From JAKPCT01 sp029553165 (GTDB lineage: Bacteria > Bacillota > UBA4882 > UBA8346), in contig DAORZT010000001.1 in the NCBI GenBank assembly GCA_035359995.1, positions 32,962 to 96,961 on the forward strand: DNA of 64,000 bases, written 5' to 3'. Shown here in pieces: positions 51,420-58,915 of this stretch. The notes under the pieces were generated by a model, which saw only the letters and a program-made list of their open reading frames with translations, had not been told where the DNA came from and did no database searches. Position numbers and translations under genes: made by a program. Every line of letters starts with the position of its first letter. The stretch's first letter is position 1.

Positions 51420-52505
51420 TTAATTCCCAAACTCAACTCCTACATTTCGTGCCACTTGAACCAATTCGCCATAAGGGTCAACGGTTTTGATCTTGCCAAC
51501 AGCTTGTTCAATCGGGACTGCTTTGATTTCTGCTCCTTGCAGGCTGACCATCATTCCGTATTCGCCTTTAGCAATCAAGTCAACTGCTGCAACACCATAC
51601 CTGGTTGATAGAATCCGGTCAAATGCGGATGGTTGCCCGCCGCGCTGTAGGTGTCCCAAAACAGTCACGCGGGACTCCATCCCAGTGGCTGCTTCTAATT
51701 GTTCGGCTACTTGCTGCCCGATACCGCCTAAGCGAATCGGATCGGGACTATCGGCAATTACTTTTTGAACATGCATGGAGCCGCCTTCCGGTTTAGCGCC
51801 CTCAGCAACAACGACAATACTGAAATGTTTCCCAGCTTTTTTGCGGCTGATGATCTTTTGGGCAACTTTATCAATTTGGTAGGGAATCTCAGGAATCAAG
51901 ATTACATCAGCGCCTCCAGCGATCCCGGAGTACAATGCAATCCAACCAGCATAGCGTCCCATGACTTCCAGCAGCATAATACGATGGTGGGATTCGGCGG
52001 TTGTATGTAACTTGTCGAGTGCATCAGTAGCCGTATTGACTGCAGTCATAAAACCAAAGGTAGTGTCAGTAACGTCCAGATCATTATCGATTGTTTTCGG
52101 AACCCCTACGACCTGCAAGCCTTTCTTTGCAAAATCACGGCCGCTGCTTAAGGTACCGTCACCACCGATAATTACCAAGGCTTCAATTCCTAACGCTTTA
52201 ACATTTTCAATTGCTTGATCCGACAGATCCCGATATTGAATTTCGCCATTAACCTTAACTTTATAATGAAAAGGATTGTCACGATTGGATGATCCCAGGA
52301 TGGTGCCGCCACGACTGATGATCCCGGATACAGCATTGAGATCGAGTGGCAGATAGTCGTTTTCAACCAGACCGCGGTACCCATCGCGAAAACCGATCAC
52401 TTCGTAGTTGTATTTGGTGATTGCTGTTTTTACTACTGCCCTGATTACCTGGTTCAGTCCGGGACAGTCACCGCCACCGGTTAGAACTCCGATTTTTTTC
52501 GACAA
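51420..52505 (-). CDS. pfkA: 6-phosphofructokinase (group III type)
   Basis: 361 residues. Phosphorylates fructose 6-phosphate in glycolysis. N-terminal GVLTGGGDCPGLN, nucleotide-site IIGGDGTLSSG (113-122), catalytic PKTIDND (136-142) and MEVMGR-like LLEVMGRYAGW. Gly at the position that is Asp in PPi-dependent enzymes (GGDG rather than GGDD) predicts ATP use, but the adjacent Lys in PKTIDND rather than PGTIDND places it in the mixed-substrate group III clade. TTG start on the minus strand with GGGGG 8 bases upstream; the next in-frame starts are too far inside. Confidence 0.92.
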   Translation of the reverse strand: MSKKIGVLTGGGDCPGLNQVIRAVVKTAITKYNYEVIGFRDGYRGLVENDYLPLDLNAVSGIISRGGTILGSSNRDNPFHYKVKVNGEIQYRDLSDQAIENVKALGIEALVIIGGDGTLSSGRDFAKKGLQVVGVPKTIDNDLDVTDTTFGFMTAVNTATDALDKLHTTAESHHRIMLLEVMGRYAGWIALYSGIAGGADVILIPEIPYQIDKVAQKIISRKKAGKHFSIVVVAEGAKPEGGSMHVQKVIADSPDPIRLGGIGQQVAEQLEAATGMESRVTVLGHLQRGGQPSAFDRILSTRYGVAAVDLIAKGEYGMMVSLQGAEIKAVPIEQAVGKIKTVDPYGELVQVARNVGVEFGN

Positions 52506-52841
52506 TCAAAAAACCCCCTTTTTTTCCGGATAGTCTTAATTACTAAAAAGATCTTGTGTTCATGCAAGAAAACCATTTACTTTGACTCAATTAGACCATA
52601 TACTATATTAGGTAGTTACTTACTAATATTATCGCTTGTTAATCAAAAACCCTTTATGTAAGATCTAAATATTAAGGCTTGAATTTTCTTGAGGAACTAA
52701 GTGTTTTGATTAAATTTTAAAAATTTATTAAAATACTGTATTCATGAAATGGCTGGCAGGATTTATTGAGTAATGGTCGAAAACGAGAAGAGGCAATTTT
52801 GTTTTAATATTTGAAAAATGGTTTTAAGGAGCGGCACTTAA
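52506..52841. other. Intergenic region between pfkA and aspartate aminotransferase
   Basis: AT-rich, no gene seen. A plus-strand promoter candidate, TTGACT (52582-52587), 16-base spacer, TATATT (52604-52609), would give the aminotransferase a leader of about 230 bases. I looked for T-box and riboswitch motifs in that leader and found none. Confidence 0.45.
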
Positions 52842-54038
52842 ATGAAGTTATCTCAACGAGCATTAGGGATTCATCCATCTCCAACATTAGCAATTGATGC
52901 AAAAGCAAAACAGATGATTCAAGAGGGGATGGATGTTATTGGATTTGGAGCCGGAGAGCCCGATTTTGATACTCCCGAGGGTATCACGCAGGAGGCGATT
53001 AATTCACTCCGCCGGGGTGAAACCAAATATACACCAGCCTCTGGAACATTACAGCTTAAAGAGGCAGTCTGCTACAAAATGGAACGGGATCATGGATTGA
53101 AGTATAATCCCAATGAAGTTGTCATTTGCTGTGGAGCGAAACATGCATTATACAATCTGTTTCAGGTAATCTGTGATCCGGGTGATGAAGTGATTATTCC
53201 CGCTCCTTATTGGGTTAGCTACTCTGAGCAGGTGGTCCTTGCCGGAGCAAAACCGGTCTTTATTCAGACAACTGAGGCGGCTGGTTTTAGGATGACAGCG
53301 GCTCAATTTGAAGCAGCAATTACTCCCCGGACAGTGGCGTTAGTGTTAAACAGTCCTTCAAATCCAACCGGAGCAGTCTATTCCAAAGCTGAACTGGAAG
53401 CGATTGCGAAAGTAGCGGTAACACATAAAATTTTGGTGATTTCGGATGAGATTTATGAACAATTGATCTATGAGAACACTCACCATAGTATTGCAGCTTT
53501 AAATCCGGAGATCAAAGCACAAACAATTATTATCAATGGAGTGGCAAAGACATTTGCGATGACCGGTTGGCGAATCGGTTATGCGGTTGGAGACGCTAAA
53601 ATAATCAAAGCAATTGGTGATTTACAGAGTCACAGTACCTCAAATCCGGTAACCTTCTGTCAATCGCCCAGTGCCCTAGCACTCAGACAGCCTCCGGTAA
53701 ACGAGATTAACCAAATGGTACAGGAGTTCAAAAAACGCCGCGATTACATGGTTAATGTTATCAATCAAATTCCGGGAATCAGTTGTCGCAAACCCGAAGG
53801 TGCCTTTTATGTATTTGCCAACATCAGCGGGTTGATCGGAAAAGATTTAGCCGGGAAGATTATCAATAATGGTGATGATTTTGCTGAGGTCTTACTGGAA
53901 AAAGCGAACGTAGCAGTTGTACCCGGTACAGGCTTTGGCGCCCCTGGGTATATCAGATTGTCTTACGCAACCTCAATGGAGAAGATTGAAAAAGGATTGG
54001 AACGGATCAAGCGGTTTGTTGAAAGTGAATTGAAGTAA
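52842..54038 (+). CDS. Aspartate aminotransferase (class I, PLP)
   Basis: 398 residues, subgroup Ib as in Bacillus AspB/Thermus. Motifs: GFGAGEPDFDTPEG near the N-terminus, NSPSNPTGAVYS, ISDEIYEQLIYE and the PLP lysine in NGVAKTFAMTGWRIGY; C-terminal RLSYATSMEKIEKGLERI is typical. Interconverts aspartate/2-oxoglutarate and oxaloacetate/glutamate; related enzymes in this group are broad. AAGGAG before ATG 52842. One internal segment, SNPVTFCQSPSALAL, is shifted from the usual NPTSIAQ.AA.AAL. Followed by a terminator. Confidence 0.9.
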   Translation: MKLSQRALGIHPSPTLAIDAKAKQMIQEGMDVIGFGAGEPDFDTPEGITQEAINSLRRGETKYTPASGTLQLKEAVCYKMERDHGLKYNPNEVVICCGAKHALYNLFQVICDPGDEVIIPAPYWVSYSEQVVLAGAKPVFIQTTEAAGFRMTAAQFEAAITPRTVALVLNSPSNPTGAVYSKAELEAIAKVAVTHKILVISDEIYEQLIYENTHHSIAALNPEIKAQTIIINGVAKTFAMTGWRIGYAVGDAKIIKAIGDLQSHSTSNPVTFCQSPSALALRQPPVNEINQMVQEFKKRRDYMVNVINQIPGISCRKPEGAFYVFANISGLIGKDLAGKIINNGDDFAEVLLEKANVAVVPGTGFGAPGYIRLSYATSMEKIEKGLERIKRFVESELK

Positions 54039-54069
54039 ATAAGTGATGATTTGATTATTTTAAACTCTT

Positions 54070-54110
54070 AAGCTGTTGCAAAATAGATTGATTTTGCAAC
54101 AGCTTTTTTA
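54070..54110 (+). terminator. Terminator after the aminotransferase
   Basis: Perfect 14-bp stem (54070-54083, 54092-54105) with the same arms as the terminator at 194-229 and an 8-base loop, followed by seven T. Confidence 0.9.
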
Positions 54111-54208
54111 ATCAGCTCATACTAATTTCTATAAAATATTGTCCTTTCTGTTTTGTGGCTTGAAACTCTAGTGGCGATTTTCTTGAGGAGAAAAAAGAGA
54201 TTTACTTC

Positions 54209-55114
54209 CTATTTCCAATCAAAATACCACTCTTTATCCCCAAACTTTTCATTGGCTAAATGTTTTATAATACCATTGAGGGCGTCGGGGATATTTTTGA
54301 TATCGATTGCTTTGACTTCTTTGATCCGGATTAAACCGCACAGCTGTTCCGGGATCACTTGGACTTCGACAGCTAAATTAATGGTCCCCTCAAGTCCGAT
54401 TTTAACGATACCTTTGTACTTTCCTTGAATCACCAATTCCATTTCGAATTGACCCGGATGGTTGAGTTGGGTCAGGTTATTTAAATGACTAAGACTGATT
54501 GCTGTCGACTTGTTTTCGGCAGTCAATGGAAGGTTACTGGCGATTACCACCTTTAATAGTTCAACCCAGTTGGTCTCATTTAAAATTGTATTTGTTGCGG
54601 GGGCATCAGCACCCCAACTTTCGCGGCCGACTAATTTATTATTCAGCATGTTGTTGATTATCGGTTGAATTAACCGTAGTTTTCCTTTGAGTTTTAACGA
54701 TTTAATCTTAATAATCCTGATTCCAACCTTTTGGTCCTGCGGAGCAATTAAACCAACACCAACAATTGTAGCTTCGCCCACTGGGGTAATCTGAAAAAGT
54801 TTTTTAGCAGTTGACTCGGTTTTAAAGGCAATATCAGCAGTGAATGTCCCGCTTTGCCAGTCCATCTTAAAGCTGTTTAAATTGGTGAGCGTGATTGTAT
54901 AACCGTTATTATCGGTGAATTCCATCGGGATAAACTTTGAATTTAAAGTGTGTTCCAGGAGTTGTGTAACGGTATCGCAGGTTAGCGGAGCATAAGCAGG
55001 CGTATCAGTTGTTGCAGCATAAGTGATATTCGCAATGGCATTAAAAACAACAATTACCAAAAGCAATGTTTTAGTGGATCTAAAAATTGTGGCGGGAGTT
55101 GCTAATTGTTTCAT
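54209..55114 (-). CDS. Secreted hypothetical protein with duplicated domain
   Basis: 301 residues. Signal peptide over about residues 1-34, cleavage predicted after TYA. Two similar halves are visible, each of beta strands ending in a helix: IKSLKLKGKLRLIQPIINNML and VKAIDIKNIPDALNGIIKHL. The pattern resembles lipid-binding or DUF2993-like repeats, but I do not recognise a family with confidence. It may be a cell-surface or spore-envelope protein. Single gene. Confidence 0.6.
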   Translation of the reverse strand: MKQLATPATIFRSTKTLLLVIVVFNAIANITYAATTDTPAYAPLTCDTVTQLLEHTLNSKFIPMEFTDNNGYTITLTNLNSFKMDWQSGTFTADIAFKTESTAKKLFQITPVGEATIVGVGLIAPQDQKVGIRIIKIKSLKLKGKLRLIQPIINNMLNNKLVGRESWGADAPATNTILNETNWVELLKVVIASNLPLTAENKSTAISLSHLNNLTQLNHPGQFEMELVIQGKYKGIVKIGLEGTINLAVEVQVIPEQLCGLIRIKEVKAIDIKNIPDALNGIIKHLANEKFGDKEWYFDWK

Positions 55115-55575
55115 AATGTACCATCCTTAATTTAAATTAAGTTATATTTTACGTGATTTTGGCCTAAAAATCAATTTGGGAATAGCTTGTAGTAATAATA
55201 TAAAGACAGGTCTTGGGAGGTAGATGTATTGAAAGATAATGGTACTGAAAGGCGGCTAGATTAACTTAATATCCTTAAAGTCTGTTTAATCTTACTGGTA
55301 AAATTCATCATGTTGGTCAAGCATATGGTGGAAGACTTGATAAATTGTTACTTGTGGAGCTTCGGTAAATTTATCAGTAAGTGTAATATCAATTGTAGTG
55401 ACCTGTTTGTGAGTTATAGTCTTAGAAGGATCCCCCTGGTAAAGAAGGTAATTAGATAGATAAAGTTTAATTTTCAGATTTAACAGGATTTTAATAACTG
55501 ATGTGGAATACAATTTTAGTATTTTTTGAAATACAACATTTGTCTTAAATTTTATTCAAAAGGAGAGAAGTTGAG
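55115..55575. other. Intergenic region upstream of trpB
   Basis: No gene supported. A 73-codon minus-strand frame (55292-55513) has a TTG start without a ribosome binding site. A GGGAGGTAG sequence near 55216 is followed by an 11-codon frame. No T-box specifier or trp leader peptide rich in Trp codons was seen. Confidence 0.4.
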
Positions 55576-56814
55576 ATGATTGAATTACTGAAGAGACGAG
55601 CCGAATTTTATGAATTTCCTGATGACCGGGGCTATTTTGGAGAATATGGCGGGAGTTTTATCCCGGAACAGTTACAAAAAATCATGGACGAGATCACCGT
55701 TGAATACTTAAAGATTCGCGAAGATGAATCTTATATTAAAGAACTCGCGGAACTGTATCAATATTTTGTAGGACGTCCCAGTCCGGTATATTATGCGAAA
55801 AACCTCTCTAAAAAGTTGGGCGGAGCGCAGATCTATTTAAAACGTGAGGATCTAAACCATACCGGTGCTCACAAGATTAACCATACTTTGGGTGAGGCGT
55901 TGCTTGCCAAGAAGATGGGGAAGAAGAAACTGATTGCCGAGACTGGTGCCGGACAGCACGGAGTTGCCTTAGCGACTGCTGCGGCCTTGGTTGGTCTTGA
56001 ATGTGATATTTACATGGGTGAAGTTGATATTGCCAAAGAACATCCGAATGTAGTGCGGATGGAGATCCTTGGTGCCCGGGTTGTACCAGTGTCATTTGGA
56101 TTAAAAACCCTTAAAGAAGCGGTGGATGCTGCTTTTGAAGCCTATCTTAAAGATCCGGTAACCCAATTTTATGCGATTGGTTCAGTGGTAGGCCCTCATC
56201 CGTTCCCGATGATGGTACGGGACTTCCAATCGATTGTCGGAATTGAAGCTAAAGAACAATTTGCAGCTTTGAATGATGGCAAACTCCCCGATAATCTGGT
56301 TGCCTGTGTCGGTGGCGGTTCCAATGCAATGGGTTTATTCTCGGCCTTCTTGAAGGATGAGTCGGTGAAGATTTATGGGGTTGAACCATCGGGCCGGGGC
56401 TTTAAAGATGGGGATCATGCGGCAACGCTTTCTAAAGGAACTCCTGGAATTCTCCATGGCTTTAAATCGTATTTGCTTCAGGATGAAAAAGGTGAACCAT
56501 TACCGGTATATTCAGTGGCCAGTGGCTTAGATTATCCGGGTGTAGGTCCGCAGCACAGTTACTTGAAAGACAGTAAGCGGGTAAATTATGTGACAATCAG
56601 CGATCAGGAAGCAATTGCCGCATTCTTTGAGCTTTCACGTACTGAAGGAATCATTCCGGCAATCGAGTCGTCACATGCTGTTGCGCAGGCGATCAAGTTA
56701 GCACCGCAACTTCCGGTGACCGAGACAATCCTGGTCAACCTTTCCGGACGGGGCGATAAAGATATTGACTTTGTGGTTAAACATTACGGAAAACAATATG
56801 GTTTAAATTATTAA
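55576..56814 (+). CDS. trpB: Tryptophan synthase beta chain
   Basis: 412 residues, the TrpB1 class. Converts indole and serine to tryptophan with PLP. PLP lysine in LNHTGAHKINHTLGEAL, then AETGAGQHGVALATAAAL, GGGSNAMGLFSAF and the C-terminal NLSGRGDKDIDF. AGGAGA precedes ATG 55576. No trpA, trpC, trpF or other trp gene is adjacent, so it stands alone here and may salvage indole or function with a remote TrpA. A structured region follows at 56844. Confidence 0.93.
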   Translation: MIELLKRRAEFYEFPDDRGYFGEYGGSFIPEQLQKIMDEITVEYLKIREDESYIKELAELYQYFVGRPSPVYYAKNLSKKLGGAQIYLKREDLNHTGAHKINHTLGEALLAKKMGKKKLIAETGAGQHGVALATAAALVGLECDIYMGEVDIAKEHPNVVRMEILGARVVPVSFGLKTLKEAVDAAFEAYLKDPVTQFYAIGSVVGPHPFPMMVRDFQSIVGIEAKEQFAALNDGKLPDNLVACVGGGSNAMGLFSAFLKDESVKIYGVEPSGRGFKDGDHAATLSKGTPGILHGFKSYLLQDEKGEPLPVYSVASGLDYPGVGPQHSYLKDSKRVNYVTISDQEAIAAFFELSRTEGIIPAIESSHAVAQAIKLAPQLPVTETILVNLSGRGDKDIDFVVKHYGKQYGLNY

Positions 56815-56843
56815 TATTAAGTCAAATATAATGACAAATTAAC

Positions 56844-56958
56844 AAGAGAGTTGTTTCCTGTGTGTGATCTGCTTCCTTACTAAGCAACAAGTCTTGTTTA
56901 GTTCACTTGTCTACTTGGAAGGGAGTAGATCGGTGTCAGGAGGACAGCTCTTTTCTAT
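56844..56958 (+). ncRNA. Candidate structured RNA (three-way junction) after trpB
   Basis: A 17-bp outer stem with one bulge pairs 56844-56860 with 56937-56954, enclosing two hairpins: CTAAGCAA/TTGTTTAG (56880-56887, 56894-56901) and TCTACT/AGTAGA (56910-56915, 56924-56929), both with extra wobble pairs. A T-rich tract follows. It could be the trpB terminator, an attenuator of the next gene, or a separate small RNA. It does not match riboswitch consensus that I recall. Confidence 0.45.
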
Positions 56959-57021
56959 TTATTAGAATAGAGCCCGATTGGAGATTGGCAAATAAACCAA
57001 TTCAGGTGGTGTTGATTAATT

Positions 57022-57933
57022 ATGAAACTGAAAATAAAGCTCCTTTTTTTGCTTACTGTTTTAATTTTGGCAGTTAATGCGAATGCAAATGAGAAGAATC
57101 AGTTTCAAGCCGCAATCTTTGATGAAGGCAATATTACTACTGATAGTACATATGAGTTGTGTACTTCGTTTACACCGGACGGGAAGCGGGTCTATTTTTG
57201 TAAGACCAAACGTTATGAAAGCTCACCTTTTACGATCTATTATGCTGATTTACTGGAAGATGGGAAGTGGAGTGAACCAAAGTTAGTCCCGTTCTCCGGC
57301 CGTTATTCGGATGTCGATCCTTTTGTAGCGCCTGATGGCAGTAAACTCTATTTTGTCTCACAACGGCCTGATACGGTTGATAATGACATTCCAAAACATG
57401 ACTTTGACATTTGGGTGGTTGACCTGTTGGAAGATGGTTGGGGAGAACCGCAAAAGCTTGGTCAGATTATTAATAATAAAAGCAATCAATTTTACCCAAC
57501 TGTAAGCCGCAGCGGGACATTATATTTTTCCAGTATGAATGAAGGGACATTCGGAGTTCATGATATTTACTGTTCCTACCTGATCAACGGTGAATATACT
57601 GAACCGGTAAACTTAGGTGCGAAGATCAATACCAGCGATAATGATTATGAGCCGTTTATTGATCCTGACGAACGTTACTTAATATTCTGTCGGAATGATG
57701 ATCTCTATATTAGTTTCAATGATAATGGAGTTTGGACAGAAGCCCGAAGTCTGGGGCCCAAAGTCAATACGGTTGTCAAAGAGGGTAAACCCTATGTAAG
57801 CACGGATGGTAAGTACCTCTATTTTACCAGTACCATTAACGGCCGTGGTGATATTTTTAGAATCTTAATGAGTGAATTGGGAATCGAAGCAGAGCTTTCA
57901 AGGCTCAATAGCCGGTCGTCAGCAGATCAATAA
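57022..57933 (+). CDS. Secreted PD40/TolB-like beta-propeller protein
   Basis: 303 residues. Signal peptide at residues 1-23 (ending NANA), then about five repeats of the TolB/PD40 type: TSFTPDGKRVYFCKTKR, PFVAPDGSKLYFVSQRP, PTVSRSGTLYFSSMN, PFIDPDERYLIFCRND and PYVSTDGKYLYFTST. This makes a small beta-propeller exported from the cell, probably for binding. No catalytic domain. GGTGGTG lies upstream of ATG 57022. Its last 29 bases overlap the convergent LysR gene. Confidence 0.8.
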   Translation: MKLKIKLLFLLTVLILAVNANANEKNQFQAAIFDEGNITTDSTYELCTSFTPDGKRVYFCKTKRYESSPFTIYYADLLEDGKWSEPKLVPFSGRYSDVDPFVAPDGSKLYFVSQRPDTVDNDIPKHDFDIWVVDLLEDGWGEPQKLGQIINNKSNQFYPTVSRSGTLYFSSMNEGTFGVHDIYCSYLINGEYTEPVNLGAKINTSDNDYEPFIDPDERYLIFCRNDDLYISFNDNGVWTEARSLGPKVNTVVKEGKPYVSTDGKYLYFTSTINGRGDIFRILMSELGIEAELSRLNSRSSADQ

Positions 57934-58792
57934 ACTTGATTGCAGCGTGGGATGGCGGGACATTCTTCATCGTTACCACTCCTAACTTGCGGGGCGGCAT
58001 TTTTGGTTCGACTTTGACCTGAAATAACTCATCGCTGGCGATTGCAATTTGAGCGCTTTCTTTTAGAACATGAGCAATACCGAGGCCAATTCGTGCAAAT
58101 TCGACCAATAAATCAACACTTTCCAACTCAATCTCGGGTTTAATCTGGAGTTGGTGGAATTGAAAAAATTCATCAAGGTTACGCCTGGTGGTACTGGTCT
58201 TTTCTAAGAGTAATAATGGTTGATTTGCTAATTCACTCAGACTAAGCTGTTTTGTTTGCAAGTGTTTGTATTTATTGCCTGCAACCCAGATGTCTTCAAC
58301 ATTTTTAACTTCGGTAATCTCAAATAAGTTTGATGCAATTGGCAAGGTTACAACGCCAAAATCAATTGAGCCTTGTTGTAACAGTTGGAGAATCTGGCCC
58401 GAGGTGCGGTTTGAAAATTGAATCTTGATTTTGGGATATTGTTTGTTAAACGACTCCAATGTTGGCAGGAGAAAGTAGCGGCAAACGGTATCACTGGCTC
58501 CAATCCGGATCTCTCCGTTTTGGAGTCCTTTAGTTTCCAGAACTTTTTGTTCGGCTGTTTTAATGAAATTATAGGCCTGCTCGATATGAGTAAAGAGCAG
58601 TTCGCCTTCGGGGGTTAACTTGAGCTGGCGAGTCTTGCGATGGAACAACCGTACCCCTAATTTGGTCTCGAGATTTTTGATGGCTTGGCTAATGGCTGAT
58701 TGGGTAATGAAGAGTTGTTCGGCTGCCTCGGAGAAGTTACCTAGCTTAGCGGCGTGGTAAAAGATTTTATAAAGTTCAAAGTTGATATCCAT
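57905..58792 (-). CDS. LysR-family transcriptional regulator
   Basis: 295 residues. N-terminal winged helix-turn-helix: NFSEAAEQLFITQSAISQAIKNLETKLGVRLFHR (residues about 19-52), then a periplasmic-binding-protein-like effector domain beginning GEIRIGASDTVCRYFLLP. It is divergent from purL, with a perfect dyad in between (58817-58839) that is the likely binding site for autoregulation and possibly purL or trpB control. The effector cannot be deduced; this subgroup resembles CysL/CbbR-like regulators. Confidence 0.88.
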   Translation of the reverse strand: MDINFELYKIFYHAAKLGNFSEAAEQLFITQSAISQAIKNLETKLGVRLFHRKTRQLKLTPEGELLFTHIEQAYNFIKTAEQKVLETKGLQNGEIRIGASDTVCRYFLLPTLESFNKQYPKIKIQFSNRTSGQILQLLQQGSIDFGVVTLPIASNLFEITEVKNVEDIWVAGNKYKHLQTKQLSLSELANQPLLLLEKTSTTRRNLDEFFQFHQLQIKPEIELESVDLLVEFARIGLGIAHVLKESAQIAIASDELFQVKVEPKMPPRKLGVVTMKNVPPSHAAIKFIDLLTTGY

Positions 58793-58816
58793 ACTAATCT
58801 CCCAGAATTAATATTA

Positions 58817-58839
58817 ATAATACTAATATATAGTATTAT
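58817..58839. promoter_or_regulatory. LysR operator: perfect 9-bp dyad
   Basis: ATAATACTA-N5-TAGTATTAT, a perfect inverted repeat with the T-N11-A form typical of LysR sites, 25 bases from the LysR start and upstream of the purL promoter. Confidence 0.65.
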
Positions 58840-58849
58840 ATTTATTAAT

Positions 58850-58878
58850 TTTACTTATTTATTATATCATATTATAAT
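58850..58878 (+). promoter_or_regulatory. Promoter of purL
   Basis: TTTACT (58850-58855), 17-base spacer, perfect TATAAT (58873-58878). The purL start is 38 bases downstream. The LysR dyad lies 10 bases upstream of the -35, a common activator position. Confidence 0.65.
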
Positions 58879-58915
58879 CAAACTAGCTAATCAATGTTAT
58901 GAAGGAGTGAAGCCT

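Noticed and set aside
52610..52841. Possible T-box or riboswitch in the aminotransferase leader
   Set aside because: The T-box core (GGTGGNACC) and any terminator/antiterminator pair are absent.
55292..55513. 73-codon minus-strand frame upstream of trpB
   Set aside because: TTG start without a ribosome binding site, AT-rich, no recognisable domain; reported only as part of the intergenic region.
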